From Gemmatimonadota bacterium (lineage in GTDB: Bacteria > Gemmatimonadota > Gemmatimonadetes > Longimicrobiales > Gaopeijiaceae), in assembly GCA_022823225.1 (NCBI GenBank), contig JAJDXM010000024.1, positions 124,001-188,000 of the forward strand: a stretch of DNA of 64,000 bases. Reading direction: 5' to 3'. The notes below the pieces were generated by a model. It was not told the origin of the DNA and ran no database searches. It saw only the letters and a list, made by a program, of their open reading frames with translations. A program made the position numbers and the translations under genes. Positions 1-9,136 of the stretch are shown in pieces; within the stretch, counting starts at the first letter, position 1; each line of letters begins with the position of its first letter.

Positions 1-2
1 TG

Positions 3-671
3 GTGGTGCGGTCGCGGGGCGACGCGGCGCGGGCGCGTGAGAAGCTCGCCGGGCCCCTGATTGCCGAGAGCTTCGTCGCGTTCGAGCGCGAACTGAGCGT
101 CCTGGCGGTCGCCGGGCGCGATGGTAGCCGGGTCTTCTATCCGCTGACCGAAAACCATCATGCGCACGGTATCCTGCGCGTCAGCTATGCTCCGGCACCC
201 GGCCTCGATCCGGAGCTTCAGGCCGAGGGCGAGCGGATCGCCGGTCTCCTGCTCGGCCGGCTGAACTACTGCGGAGTGCTGGCGATCGAACTCTTCGAGG
301 CGGGGGGCCGCCTGCTTGCCAACGAGATGGCCCCCCGGGTCCACAATTCGGGCCACTGGACGCTGGACGGCGCCAACGCCAGCCAGTTCGAGAATCACAT
401 CCGTGCGGTGACCGATCTCCCGCTGGCCCGGCCACAGGTCTCCGGCCCGGCCGCGATGGTCAACATCATCGGCGAGCTGCCGGACCCGCGCGCGGTTGCC
501 GGGGTGCCCGGCGCGCACCTGCATCTCTACGGCAAGGCGGCACGCCCGGGCCGCAAGCTGGGGCACGTCAACCTGACCGGCCGCGACGCGGCCGAGGTGA
601 TGGACGGGGTGGCACGGGTGTGGGAACTCCTTCCCGGGGCGGCACTGCCCCCTCGGCCCACGGGCTGGTAG
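3..671 (+). CDS. purK: PurK, 5-(carboxyamino)imidazole ribonucleotide synthase (C-terminal part)
   Basis: Partial gene entering from the left edge; about 222 C-terminal residues of a protein usually near 380 residues. ATP-grasp enzyme of purine synthesis that carboxylates aminoimidazole ribonucleotide to N5-CAIR using ATP and bicarbonate, in the cytoplasm. The diagnostic PurK signature NEMAPRVHNSGHWT is present, followed by the usual C-terminal domain with HLYGK and GHVN motifs. The true start lies outside the window. Family assignment is clear. Confidence 0.93.
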   Translation: MVRSRGDAARAREKLAGPLIAESFVAFERELSVLAVAGRDGSRVFYPLTENHHAHGILRVSYAPAPGLDPELQAEGERIAGLLLGRLNYCGVLAIELFEAGGRLLANEMAPRVHNSGHWTLDGANASQFENHIRAVTDLPLARPQVSGPAAMVNIIGELPDPRAVAGVPGAHLHLYGKAARPGRKLGHVNLTGRDAAEVMDGVARVWELLPGAALPPRPTGW

Positions 672-776
672 GCGGGGACTCTTCGCGGGGCGCCGGGAGG
701 TGCGCTCGCTGCCGGCCCCCGCCGTCTTCGGATTGGCATTAGCTTTCGCGCTGGAATCACAACACAGCGAGGCATC

Positions 777-1259
777 ATGCTTGAAGCGATAAAGGCCAGG
801 ATATCGGACGAGGTCGAGGCGCTGACCCGCGAACTCAACGTCGAGCTTCCCGACCGGATCAAGAAGGCCGCCGAGTTGGGGGACCTGCGAGAGAACTCGG
901 AGTACAAGTCGGCGCTGGAGCGGCAGCAGTTCGTTCAGGCACGGATCGGACACCTGGCCTGGCGAATGTCGGAATTGTCGAAGATCGACGTGAAGGACAT
1001 CCCCTCGGACCGGGTGGGCTTCGGTTCGACTGTGCGCGTGCTGAACGTTGCGACCGACGAAGAGACGACCTTCACGATCGTCGCCGGGGATTACATCGAT
1101 CTCGACGCGGGACACATCTCCCTGGACTCGCCGCTCGGAAGGGGACTGCTCGGGGCTCGCCAGGGAGACGATGTCGACATCACGCTTCCCGCGGGCGAGC
1201 GCCGTTTCCGGGTGGTCGAGCTCACGACCCTGCCGCAACAGCTGGCAGCCCGTGGATAA
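777..1259 (+). CDS. greA: Transcription elongation factor GreA
   Basis: 160 residues, normal length for GreA. The protein rescues backtracked RNA polymerase by stimulating transcript cleavage through the secondary channel. The N-terminal coiled coil carries the family motif GDLRENSEYKSA (about residues 36-47), and the C-terminal half has the FKBP-like fold with the IVAGDYIDLDAG strand region. ATG preceded by a short GAGG Shine-Dalgarno element. GreB is less likely given length and sequence. Confidence 0.93.
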   Translation: MLEAIKARISDEVEALTRELNVELPDRIKKAAELGDLRENSEYKSALERQQFVQARIGHLAWRMSELSKIDVKDIPSDRVGFGSTVRVLNVATDEETTFTIVAGDYIDLDAGHISLDSPLGRGLLGARQGDDVDITLPAGERRFRVVELTTLPQQLAARG

Positions 1260-1375
1260 ACCCGCGTGAGCACCGCGGCCAGCCCGGATGCATTCGCCGC
1301 TCGAATGCCGCGTGGGTTTTGTCCATGGGCTGCTTCGGGGACGGGTAGGACGCCCGTCCCGGCAGCCGCCGCCGG

Positions 1376-4030
1376 TCAGAAGCCCGGCGGCGGGGCGATC
1401 CGCGCCACGATCACGGCCACGTCATCGGGCACGCCGGCGTGGAAGATGGCGCCCGCACCCGCAGTCATTGCCTCGAAGTCGTGCATCCGTACGCCGCTGT
1501 CCCCCAGAAGGCCCCTGAACGAGGCTGCCTGACCGAGGACGACCGCCGCGACCGCGCTGGCGTCGTCGTCCCCGGTGAGCGTGACCGGCCACGGGTAACG
1601 CCCCGGGGGATCCGGGTTCACGAAGATCTCGGTTGCGGTGGGAAAGTCGTACGCCAGAAACCGCGGCGTGCGCTCGTCGGTCAGCCAGGGTTCGGAGCCG
1701 GCCACCGTCATCGCGATGCCGTGGTATTCGAGAAGCTCCGCCATCGAAACGCCGGTGACCGCCTCGAGCCCCTCCACCCCCGGAACAGTGAGCGAGTCGT
1801 TGAGCGCGGTCACCAGGGCCGGGTCGGCCGACGGGTCCGTTTCCCCCGCGGCTCCGGCCACCCAGTCCCGGACGAGGCGGTGAAAGTGCCACCCGCTTCC
1901 GTACACCGAGAACCTGAGCTGGATCTCGTAGGTTACCGCATTGGGGTCCAGGTGGAAGGCGTCCACGGTTCGGTCCATGAGGTTGCGGACCCCGTACGAT
2001 GCACGTGGGGCGTCCCGGAAGCCATCGCGCATCATGCTGCCGTCGACCCGGTCACCCCTGTCGGGCCCTCCCGCGCGCTCCCACGCCAGCCGCGAACTCA
2101 TCTCCTTCGCGATCTCGGCGGTTCCCTCCTCGATCCAGACGGGATGGAAGACATTCGAACCGGTGTTGCCGCGCCGCCGCTGGTTTATGTTGCGCTTATA
2201 GAGGCTGCTCACGTGCTTGACCTCGTGCACCAGCGCCGACAGCGCCCAATGGTTCCCGCCGGTGAACCGGAACGCGCCGGGGGTCATGTGCACGAGCTCC
2301 CTCTGGTTGGACGCGGCGCACTGCGTCGCCGAGTAGGTCATGTCGGCCGACCAGACGTAGGCCTGCACGCCGGGCAGGGTCGGGTCGACCAGGAGCGAGA
2401 TGCGCCCGTCGCCGTTCACGTCGCTGACCCCGCCGAAGTAGTCCTCGATCACCTCGACGCCGTGAGCCGAGTAGAAGTCGATGATCGCCTGCGCGTTGTC
2501 GACCGAGACCTTCGAGCCGCCCTCGACCGATTCGTAGACGGTGAAGTGGTCGTTCTCGGCGATCACGTCCGTGACCAGCGTCGTGTCCACCCGGCAGCTG
2601 AAGTTGTCGGAAATCTTGAAGGTGACGGGACTCGTGGGCGCGCGCTGCAGCTGCGCCGCCGGCTGGTCGGGGAGAATCTCCACCGGCCCCTCGGCGGAGA
2701 GTTCGCGGTGGAGTTCGGCTTCCCGCCGCCGGACCTGGCGGTGGAGCGCGGCGTTGGCCCGCTCGATCTGCCGGATGTCGCTCCAGTCGATGTCCGGTGC
2801 GGGCAGGTCGTCCGGTGTGCGCGCGGCGGCAACGGGGCCTCCGGGCGCCCCGGCCGGCGGACGCAGGGCGGCGATTTGCCCGAACGCCGCCGCCGTGCTC
2901 CCCGGCATCTCCTCCACAACCAGGTCCACGTTGCGAGACGACTCGCCGGTCCCGTCGAGGCTGGCGAAGGTGACGCGGTAGTAGGCACCGGCCGTGTCGG
3001 CCCGCAGGAAGAACCCGCACGGCTCCAGCGCCGCCGGGTCCACGATCCGGACATCTCCCAAGGCGAGCCCGAGCGGTCCGTAGCAGACGCGCAGGCCGAG
3101 GGCGACCCGCGCTTCATTGCCCTTCGAGTCGGTGAGCCGCAGCTCGACTTCGGAGGCCCCGGCCTCTTCCGGGGTTCCCTGCAGGATCCCGTCGGCGCCG
3201 ATCTCCAGCCCGGCCGGGAGCGTGGTGCCCTCAGCCAGGGACCACATGTATCCCTTGCGGGAGCCCCCCTTGGCCGAGAGCGTCTCCGCGTAGGGAAGGG
3301 TGACGCGCCCCTGCGGAAGTGCGTTGGTGAGAATCTCCAGCGGGGCGTCGACGCCGGTCACCGTGAAGTCCGTGGTCAGGGACTCGACCGTGGCGCGCAG
3401 CGTCTGCACGGAGTCCTCGCCGAGGGTCCAGTCGGTTCGGGCGATGCCGTCGGTGCCGGTATCGGCGGACTCCGGACTTATGCTGCCTCCCCCGGAGGTG
3501 ACCTCGAAGGTGACCGCGATGCGTGAAGCCGGGTTGCCGTTCGCGTCGACCACCCGCACGGCCGGAGACACGGGGAGCTTCTCGCCCAGGAACCCCTGCT
3601 GCCCGTCGCCCTCCGCGTTCTCGAGAGCACGCGGCACCTGCGTGACGGTGACCGGCACATCGCTGCCGACCCTGCCGGAGCGTGCCCGGATCTCGGCCTG
3701 ACCGGGGCCGGTGGAGGTCGCCAGGCCCGACGCGCGATCGATCGCCACGATCTGCGGATGAGTGCTTTCCCAGCTGACCGTCACGCCCGTCATTGCGCGC
3801 CCGTTCTGGTCCAGCACGGTGGCCTGGAACTGCTGCTGGTCCCCGACCGCGGTGAAGCTGGCGGAGGCCGGGGAAATGTTCACCGTGGTCGCGACCGCGG
3901 GGGGCTCGGGGGGCATGGGGTTGCCCCCATCCCCGCCTCCGCAGCCGGCGAAGACGAGCAGGGCGAGGCAACCGGCGAGGCACCGGAGGATCGGCTGGCC
4001 GGCGGCGGGCAACGTGCGGCGGATCATCAT
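1376..4030 (-). CDS. Secreted lipoprotein with Ig-like domains and an HExxH metalloprotease-like domain
   Basis: 884 residues. Lipoprotein signal with lipobox FAGC (Cys30). Three Ig-like modules follow: BIG2-like (about 46-130), BIG1-like (about 145-227) and a putative Ig domain of the He_PIG type (about 229-313). The C-terminal half has HEVKH near residue 600 followed by WIEEGTAE, the layout of gluzincin-type peptidases such as M30, and a calcium-loop-like DVNGDGRI. It probably acts outside the cell, anchored to a membrane. The start overlaps the stop of the upstream fusion gene by 4 nt (ATGA), so the two are translationally coupled. Peptidase activity is inferred; the substrate is unknown. 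Confidence 0.75.
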   Translation of the reverse strand: MMIRRTLPAAGQPILRCLAGCLALLVFAGCGGGDGGNPMPPEPPAVATTVNISPASASFTAVGDQQQFQATVLDQNGRAMTGVTVSWESTHPQIVAIDRASGLATSTGPGQAEIRARSGRVGSDVPVTVTQVPRALENAEGDGQQGFLGEKLPVSPAVRVVDANGNPASRIAVTFEVTSGGGSISPESADTGTDGIARTDWTLGEDSVQTLRATVESLTTDFTVTGVDAPLEILTNALPQGRVTLPYAETLSAKGGSRKGYMWSLAEGTTLPAGLEIGADGILQGTPEEAGASEVELRLTDSKGNEARVALGLRVCYGPLGLALGDVRIVDPAALEPCGFFLRADTAGAYYRVTFASLDGTGESSRNVDLVVEEMPGSTAAAFGQIAALRPPAGAPGGPVAAARTPDDLPAPDIDWSDIRQIERANAALHRQVRRREAELHRELSAEGPVEILPDQPAAQLQRAPTSPVTFKISDNFSCRVDTTLVTDVIAENDHFTVYESVEGGSKVSVDNAQAIIDFYSAHGVEVIEDYFGGVSDVNGDGRISLLVDPTLPGVQAYVWSADMTYSATQCAASNQRELVHMTPGAFRFTGGNHWALSALVHEVKHVSSLYKRNINQRRRGNTGSNVFHPVWIEEGTAEIAKEMSSRLAWERAGGPDRGDRVDGSMMRDGFRDAPRASYGVRNLMDRTVDAFHLDPNAVTYEIQLRFSVYGSGWHFHRLVRDWVAGAAGETDPSADPALVTALNDSLTVPGVEGLEAVTGVSMAELLEYHGIAMTVAGSEPWLTDERTPRFLAYDFPTATEIFVNPDPPGRYPWPVTLTGDDDASAVAAVVLGQAASFRGLLGDSGVRMHDFEAMTAGAGAIFHAGVPDDVAVIVARIAPPPGF

Positions 4031-6891
4031 CGCCCATCCAGGATCGCGTCATGGACGATGGGGCGAAGCAGCCCATCCACCTGCGCCGCACCGTACGGTT
4101 GCAGCTGCGTCCACGCCAGCGCAATGATCTCCTCCGCGGGATCGATCCAGAAATAGGTGCTCGCGATCCCGGACCACCAGTAGGTGCCCGGGTTCTCGCC
4201 GACCGACACGGCGAAGCCGAGCCCGAAGCCCTGCCGGCCGATCCCCGGCATGATGGGGATCATCTCGTCCGAGAGGTGGTTTCGGGTCATCAGCCGCACC
4301 GTTTCCGGCTGCAGGAGGCGCACCCCGTTTGCCTCTCCCCCGCCGAGAAGCATCTCGCAGAACCGCAGGTAGTCGGCTGCCGTCGAAGTGAGGCCGCCGC
4401 CGCCGGAGAACCAGCTCGGCGGACGGGTGTAGCGGTCGCCCTGGGGGGCGGGAGGCGCGAAGAGCCCGTCACGGGCGCGGTAGTAGAGCCGGGTGAGGCG
4501 GTCCACCTTGTCGGCCTCCACGTAGAAGCCTGTGTCGGTCATGCCGAGCGGCTCGAAGATACGCCGCCGGAAGAACTCGTCGAGGGTCTGGCCCGAGGCC
4601 ACCTCCACGACGCGTCCGAGCACGTCGGTGGACATGCTGTAGATCCAGCGCTCGCCGGGGTCGGCCGCCAGGGGGAGCGACGCGATCACCTCGGTCCGTC
4701 GCTCTAGGTCCGCCTCGCCCGCCGCGTCCAGCGCGCCGAGACTGGCCCGGTAGAGCGAATCGACCGGGGTGTTGCCGAACAGGCCGTAGGTGAGCCCCGA
4801 GGTGTGCGTCAGCAGGTCCCGGATGAGGATGGGCCGGGCGGGCGCGCGCAGCTCCCCGTCGTCGTGGACCTGCACGCCGGCGAAGGCGGGGATGACGCCG
4901 GAAAGCGGGTCGTCGAGGGAGAGGCGCCCCTCCTCGACGAGCATCATCGCGGCAACGCTGGTCACCGGCTTGGTCATCGAGAAGATGCGGAAGATGTCGT
5001 TCGGCTCGAGGGGGTCCTCGTCCAGGACGCGCCAGCCCTCGGCGTTCCAGTGCACGACCTCGCCGCGGCGCGCCACGAGCGTCATGATCCCTGCCGTGCG
5101 GTCGTTGCCGATGAAGTCCCGCATTGCCGGCCCGATGCGCGCGAGGACTTCGCTGGACAGGCCGACCTGTTCCGGAGGCGCCGTAGTGAGGTTCCGGCCC
5201 TCCTGTTGGGAGTCGGCGTCCAGGGCGAAGGTCCAGATGCCGGGGGCGAGGCCGTAGCTTGAGAGTCCCGCCGCGATGGACACGTACTGCTGCCCGTCCA
5301 CCTCGTAGGTCACCGGCGACGCCGGATCCGCGCCTATCTCGGCCGACCACAGTTCCTCGCCGGTCCGTGCGTCGAGGGCGGCCAGCCGCGCTCCCGTGCC
5401 CCAGAAGAGGAGTTGCCCCCCGGTGGCCATCGTGCCACCGTGGCCTTGCTCGGCAGGCACCCGCCATGCCTCGCGGTTCTCGGCCGGGTCCCACGCCAGA
5501 AGCACGTTGCCGGGGCCCTTGAGCGCGGGCCGCTCCGGGCGGTCCTCTCCGCTCGTGGTTCCGGTGTTCCACCTGCCCGCCCTGTACTCGAACTCTTCGG
5601 TCTTCTCGAAGTAGTAGTTGTTGTTGGTGGCCGGGATATACACGAGCCCGGCTTCGGGGCTCCACGACATCGGATACCAGTTGTGCGCACCGGCTGGTCC
5701 CGGAGCCAGGTAGACGCCCTTGCCGGTCATGCCGTAGCGGGCCTCGGGCGTCTCCATGGGCCGCCCGGTCGTCGGATCGACTCCGGTGGCCCAGGTGAGG
5801 TCGTCGGCGAAGGGCTCGGCCGAGATGAGTTCGCCGGTGAGCCGGTCCACGACGTAGAAGAACCCGTTCTTGGGCGCCTGCACGATTACCTGGCGCTCCC
5901 GGCCTCCGATCTCCAGGTCCAGCGCCATGAGCGGCTGGGTGGCCGTGTAGTCCCAGTCGTCGCCAGGCGTCGTCTGGTAGTGCCACCGGATGGCGCCGTC
6001 GGCAGGGTCCAGCGCCACGATCGACGAGAGGTACAGGTTGTCGCCGCCGCCGGGGCTGCGGTTGTCGCGGTTCCAGGGTGCCCCGTTGCCGGTGCCGATG
6101 TAGACCAGGCCGGCGTCCGGATCGGTTACGATGGCGTCCCAGACCGTGCCCCCGCCCCCAGCGACCCACCACTCGCCCGTCCACGTCTCGGCCGCGGCGC
6201 GCATGGCCTCGCTCTCGAAGCCGTCGGCCGGATTCCCGGGGACCGTGTGGGTGCGCCACAACTCGTCGCCCGAGTCGACGTGGTAGGCGGTGACGTAGCC
6301 GCGCACACCGTACTCGGCGCCCGCGTTTCCGATGATGACGGCGTCGCCGATCACCCGCGGCGCGCCCGTAATCGAGTAGTCGGAGCCGGGCGGGGTGGTC
6401 TGCACCGACCAGAGGAGCGACCCGTCGGTGCGGTTCAGCGCGACAAGCCTCCCGTCGAGGAGTCCCACGAAGAGCGTTTCGCCGTCGACCGCAACGCCCC
6501 GGTTCACGTCGCCGCAGCAGGTGGGGGGACCTCCCTTGCGCTCGTGCGGGATCGCCGGATCCCAGCGCCAGATCTCCTCGCCGGTCACGGCGTCCAGCGC
6601 AAATACGAAGCTGAACGCAGCGGTGCCGTAGAGCACCCCATCGACCACGATGGGGGTGGTCTCGAGCCGGGCGCCGGTCTTCGGAATCTCCCAGCTCCAG
6701 GCCACGCCGAGCCGCTCCACGTTCCCGGTGTTGATCCGGTCGAGCGGACTGTAGCGGGTCTCGGCGGCGTCCCGGCCATGCATCGGCCAGTCGGACTGTT
6801 GCGCGCCGGCGTCCGCGGCCAGGCCGCAAAGGGCTGGAGCGAGGAGGAGCAGTGCCGGCAGGGGACGGCCAGTGGCAAGGAGTGGCTTCAT
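4027..6891 (-). CDS. Fusion: quinoprotein (PQQ dehydrogenase-like) propeller plus serine beta-lactamase-family hydrolase
   Basis: 954 residues with an N-terminal signal peptide (cleavage after AGA/AQQ near residue 30). Residues about 30-560 are an eight-bladed quinoprotein propeller with repeated W-motif blades (LDAVTGEEIWRW) and the vicinal-cysteine motif TCCGDVNRG near residue 125. Residues about 570-954 are a class C beta-lactamase/esterase-like domain with SMTK (SxxK, near 639) and a YSM Tyr-x-Ser-type motif (near 749). Typical quinoproteins of this type carry a cytochrome c domain or end here; this one carries a hydrolase instead. Likely periplasmic. Coupled by ATGA overlap to the downstream metalloprotease-like gene. 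Domain calls are firm; the joint function is unknown. Confidence 0.85.
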   Translation of the reverse strand: MKPLLATGRPLPALLLLAPALCGLAADAGAQQSDWPMHGRDAAETRYSPLDRINTGNVERLGVAWSWEIPKTGARLETTPIVVDGVLYGTAAFSFVFALDAVTGEEIWRWDPAIPHERKGGPPTCCGDVNRGVAVDGETLFVGLLDGRLVALNRTDGSLLWSVQTTPPGSDYSITGAPRVIGDAVIIGNAGAEYGVRGYVTAYHVDSGDELWRTHTVPGNPADGFESEAMRAAAETWTGEWWVAGGGGTVWDAIVTDPDAGLVYIGTGNGAPWNRDNRSPGGGDNLYLSSIVALDPADGAIRWHYQTTPGDDWDYTATQPLMALDLEIGGRERQVIVQAPKNGFFYVVDRLTGELISAEPFADDLTWATGVDPTTGRPMETPEARYGMTGKGVYLAPGPAGAHNWYPMSWSPEAGLVYIPATNNNYYFEKTEEFEYRAGRWNTGTTSGEDRPERPALKGPGNVLLAWDPAENREAWRVPAEQGHGGTMATGGQLLFWGTGARLAALDARTGEELWSAEIGADPASPVTYEVDGQQYVSIAAGLSSYGLAPGIWTFALDADSQQEGRNLTTAPPEQVGLSSEVLARIGPAMRDFIGNDRTAGIMTLVARRGEVVHWNAEGWRVLDEDPLEPNDIFRIFSMTKPVTSVAAMMLVEEGRLSLDDPLSGVIPAFAGVQVHDDGELRAPARPILIRDLLTHTSGLTYGLFGNTPVDSLYRASLGALDAAGEADLERRTEVIASLPLAADPGERWIYSMSTDVLGRVVEVASGQTLDEFFRRRIFEPLGMTDTGFYVEADKVDRLTRLYYRARDGLFAPPAPQGDRYTRPPSWFSGGGGLTSTAADYLRFCEMLLGGGEANGVRLLQPETVRLMTRNHLSDEMIPIMPGIGRQGFGLGFAVSVGENPGTYWWSGIASTYFWIDPAEEIIALAWTQLQPYGAAQVDGLLRPIVHDAILDGR

Positions 6892-7089
6892 GCTGGCGGT
6901 TCCGGTGAAGGTGCTTCAGTGACGAGTCGCACACAAAATGGGCCACAGAGGCAGCTTCCGCGAATGGGACCGGCCGCCGGGCAGTTCGTGGACATAACTC
7001 CCGCGGCATTCGAGTGGCGGTGCATCCGCGTTGGAGCACGGACTGCTGCAGGTGCGGTCTCCACGCGGTCGGGGTACCTTTTTCGAGCC

Positions 7090-7617
7090 ATGAGAATCGC
7101 TCTTTCTGCCTGCGCGCTGCTCGTCGGCTGCGCGGACGCGCCCGAACCGCCGCCCTTCGCGGCCGTCGCCGACTCGCGCCAGCTGATGCTGTCGGTGATC
7201 GAGCCGGCCGCCGAGGTCTACTGGGATGCGGTGGGGACCATCATGGACCTCGAGGGCACCTACGAAATCGAGCCGCGAACGGCGGAGGAGTGGGAGGCGG
7301 TCGTGAACGCGGCCTACCTGATCGCCGAGTCCGGCAACCTGCTGCTGATGGATGAGCGGGCCCAGGGACGGCCGCACTGGACCGCCATGTCCCGCTCGAT
7401 GATCGACATGGGGCGCAGGGCCGTGAGAGCGGCCGAACTGCGCGACCCGCAGGCCGTCTTTGAAGTGGGCGGCGACGTGTACCTGGTCTGTACCGGATGC
7501 CACGCCGTCTACGCCACCGAGACCCTGCGTCCCAACTACGACATTGGCGCGGACACGGCGGTCGAGGCGGCTCCACCCCGGGAGCCCGCCGCCGGCTCCA
7601 GCCGCGAGCACCCTTGA
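7090..7617 (+). CDS. Mono-haem cytochrome-like lipoprotein
   Basis: 175 residues. Begins with a short lipoprotein signal (lipobox LVGC), then a helical domain with a single haem-binding CTGCH motif near the C-terminus, an arrangement like cytochrome c' four-helix proteins. Probably a periplasmic membrane-anchored electron carrier. Its stop overlaps the TTG start of the following DUF6644 membrane protein (TTGA), so it heads a three-gene operon with two membrane proteins that may form its quinone-side partner. The partner role is inference. Confidence 0.7.
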   Translation: MRIALSACALLVGCADAPEPPPFAAVADSRQLMLSVIEPAAEVYWDAVGTIMDLEGTYEIEPRTAEEWEAVVNAAYLIAESGNLLLMDERAQGRPHWTAMSRSMIDMGRRAVRAAELRDPQAVFEVGGDVYLVCTGCHAVYATETLRPNYDIGADTAVEAAPPREPAAGSSREHP

Positions 7618-8171
7618 TCGAGCGATTCCTCGGCTGGCTCGGCGAAACACCCTGGAGCGTCGCGCTCCTCGAGTCGCTCTACGTCTGGCCCCTGGTCGAG
7701 TCGACGCACGTTCTCACCCTGGCCCTCTTCGTCGGCACGACCGTCATGATGGACCTTCGGCTCCTTGGGGTGGCCTTCCGGAAGGTCCCCATCACGTCAT
7801 TTACCGGTCGCCTTCTGCCATGGACGCACATCGGGTTCATCATCATGACCTTGACCGGGCTCCTTCTCTTCTACTCGCAGCCGCTGCGCTACTACCACAA
7901 CCTCTTCTTCCGCGTCAAGGTGCTGGTGCTGCTGCTGGCGGGCGCGAACGTCGCCATCTTTCACAACGGCGTTCACCGCAACGCGGCGGAGTGGGACAGC
8001 GATGCATCACCACCCCGCGCGGCACGGATCGCCGGCGCGGTGTCGCTGGCCGTCTGGACCATCGTGGTGGTCACGGGCAGGCTCATCGCATACAACTGGT
8101 TCGACTGCGACATCCAGCCGCAGCCCGCATGGGTCAACTGGGTTGCCGGTTGCGCCGCAGTGACGGAGTAG
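7614..8171 (+). CDS. DUF6644-type membrane protein, copy 1
   Basis: About 185 residues starting at TTG, overlapping the previous stop by 4 nt (TTGA). At least four hydrophobic segments, an ESLYVWPLVESTHVLTL opening and an LRYYHNLFFRVKVLVLLLAGANV region shared with its neighbour. Members of this family are uncharacterised inner-membrane proteins with conserved histidines in the membrane, often beside cytochromes. Together with the haem lipoprotein upstream it probably forms a membrane redox unit. Confidence 0.72.
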   Translation: MIERFLGWLGETPWSVALLESLYVWPLVESTHVLTLALFVGTTVMMDLRLLGVAFRKVPITSFTGRLLPWTHIGFIIMTLTGLLLFYSQPLRYYHNLFFRVKVLVLLLAGANVAIFHNGVHRNAAEWDSDASPPRAARIAGAVSLAVWTIVVVTGRLIAYNWFDCDIQPQPAWVNWVAGCAAVTE

Positions 8172-8178
8172 CAACGCC

Positions 8179-8649
8179 ATGCTCGAGCCCTTCTTCCGCT
8201 GGTGCGAGGCGAGCGCGATCGGCAGGGCGGTGGCCGAATCGGTGTGGGCGTTCCCGATCCTGGAGGCGGTGCACCTCCTGGGCCTGTGCATGCTGGGCGG
8301 TGCCGTGCTGGTGGTTGACCTGAGGCTTCTCGGCGCGGGACTCACCGGCCAGTCGGTCGCCCGCCTTTCCCGTTACGCCCGGCCCTGGCTGGTCGCCGCC
8401 CTGGTGGTAATGGTTCTGACCGGGGTGCCCCTGTTCCTCTCGGAGGCGATCAAGGCGTACTACAACACCTCGTTCTGGGTGAAGATGTGCACCTTGCCCG
8501 TCGCGCTGACCTTCACCTTCGCGGTGCGTGAGCGCGTGGCCCGCCGAGAGGACCCCGTCCCTGACGCTCTGGGCCGGCTGGTCGGAGCCGTATCGCTGGC
8601 GCTGTGGTTCACCGTGGCGGCCGCGGGGCGCTGGATCGGGTTCTCGTAG
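8179..8649 (+). CDS. DUF6644-type membrane protein, copy 2
   Basis: 156 residues, paralogue of the preceding gene: both share an opening of the form ESxxVWPxxExxHxL, an LRLLG motif and a YYxNxFxVK segment. Four predicted membrane segments. It follows 7 nt after the previous stop, so the two are co-transcribed. Likely a heteromeric pair produced by tandem duplication. Function unknown. Confidence 0.72.
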   Translation: MLEPFFRWCEASAIGRAVAESVWAFPILEAVHLLGLCMLGGAVLVVDLRLLGAGLTGQSVARLSRYARPWLVAALVVMVLTGVPLFLSEAIKAYYNTSFWVKMCTLPVALTFTFAVRERVARREDPVPDALGRLVGAVSLALWFTVAAAGRWIGFS

Positions 8650-8680
8650 GGCCGGGCCGCCGGATGGCGGGCGGCCGCCG

Positions 8681-9130
8681 TCAGCAGCGCCCCCTCTCGC
8701 GCCGCGCCTTCAGCAGCTCCTCCTCGTAGGGCGCGCCCGTCCCCGACGAGCCCAGGAAGATCTTGCTGCCGTCGGTGAAGGTCACGTCGCGCCCGTTCGC
8801 GCGCTTCAGGGAGTGGTCCTTGGCCTGGTATCCGTCCACGATGATCTCGGTGCCGGGCTCGAGACAGTCTCTGCGCAGCCCCCGCCGCAGCAGCACGTTC
8901 GGGGTCCCCCCCTCCACGGCCCACACCTCCTTGGTCCCGTCTTCCTTCTCGATCTCGATGTGGATCCAGGTGTGCGGGTTGACCCACTCCAGCTTGACGA
9001 TCTTGCCCTGCAGCTTGATCGGTGCATTCCGGTCGAACTCCGCACCGAAGGCGTGGTGGGCCACCACGGGGACCGCGACCGCAAGCGCCACGACGGCGGC
9101 GCCCATGAGGATCCAGGTCTTGCGCATCAT
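8681..9130 (-). CDS. DUF6152 family secreted protein
   Basis: 149 residues with a signal peptide and the family hallmark HHAFGAEFD immediately after it, then KIVKLEWVNPHTWIHIE. The family is small, periplasmic and of unknown function, usually next to secreted redox or steroid-like degradation genes. It starts 7 nt after the upstream gene; its Shine-Dalgarno GGAGG lies inside the end of that gene. Converges with DUF6644 copy 2. Confidence 0.8.
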   Translation of the reverse strand: MMRKTWILMGAAVVALAVAVPVVAHHAFGAEFDRNAPIKLQGKIVKLEWVNPHTWIHIEIEKEDGTKEVWAVEGGTPNVLLRRGLRRDCLEPGTEIIVDGYQAKDHSLKRANGRDVTFTDGSKIFLGSSGTGAPYEEELLKARRERGRC

Positions 9131-9136
9131 TTCAGC

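Noticed and set aside
1439-3526. Long plus-strand open frame opposite the metalloprotease-like gene
   Set aside because: Shadow frame of GC-rich DNA; no domain, Arg/Gly/Val-rich composition, antisense to a clear gene.
5413-7090. Plus-strand open frame running into the haem lipoprotein
   Set aside because: Antisense to the fusion gene; the genuine start with signal peptide is at 7090.
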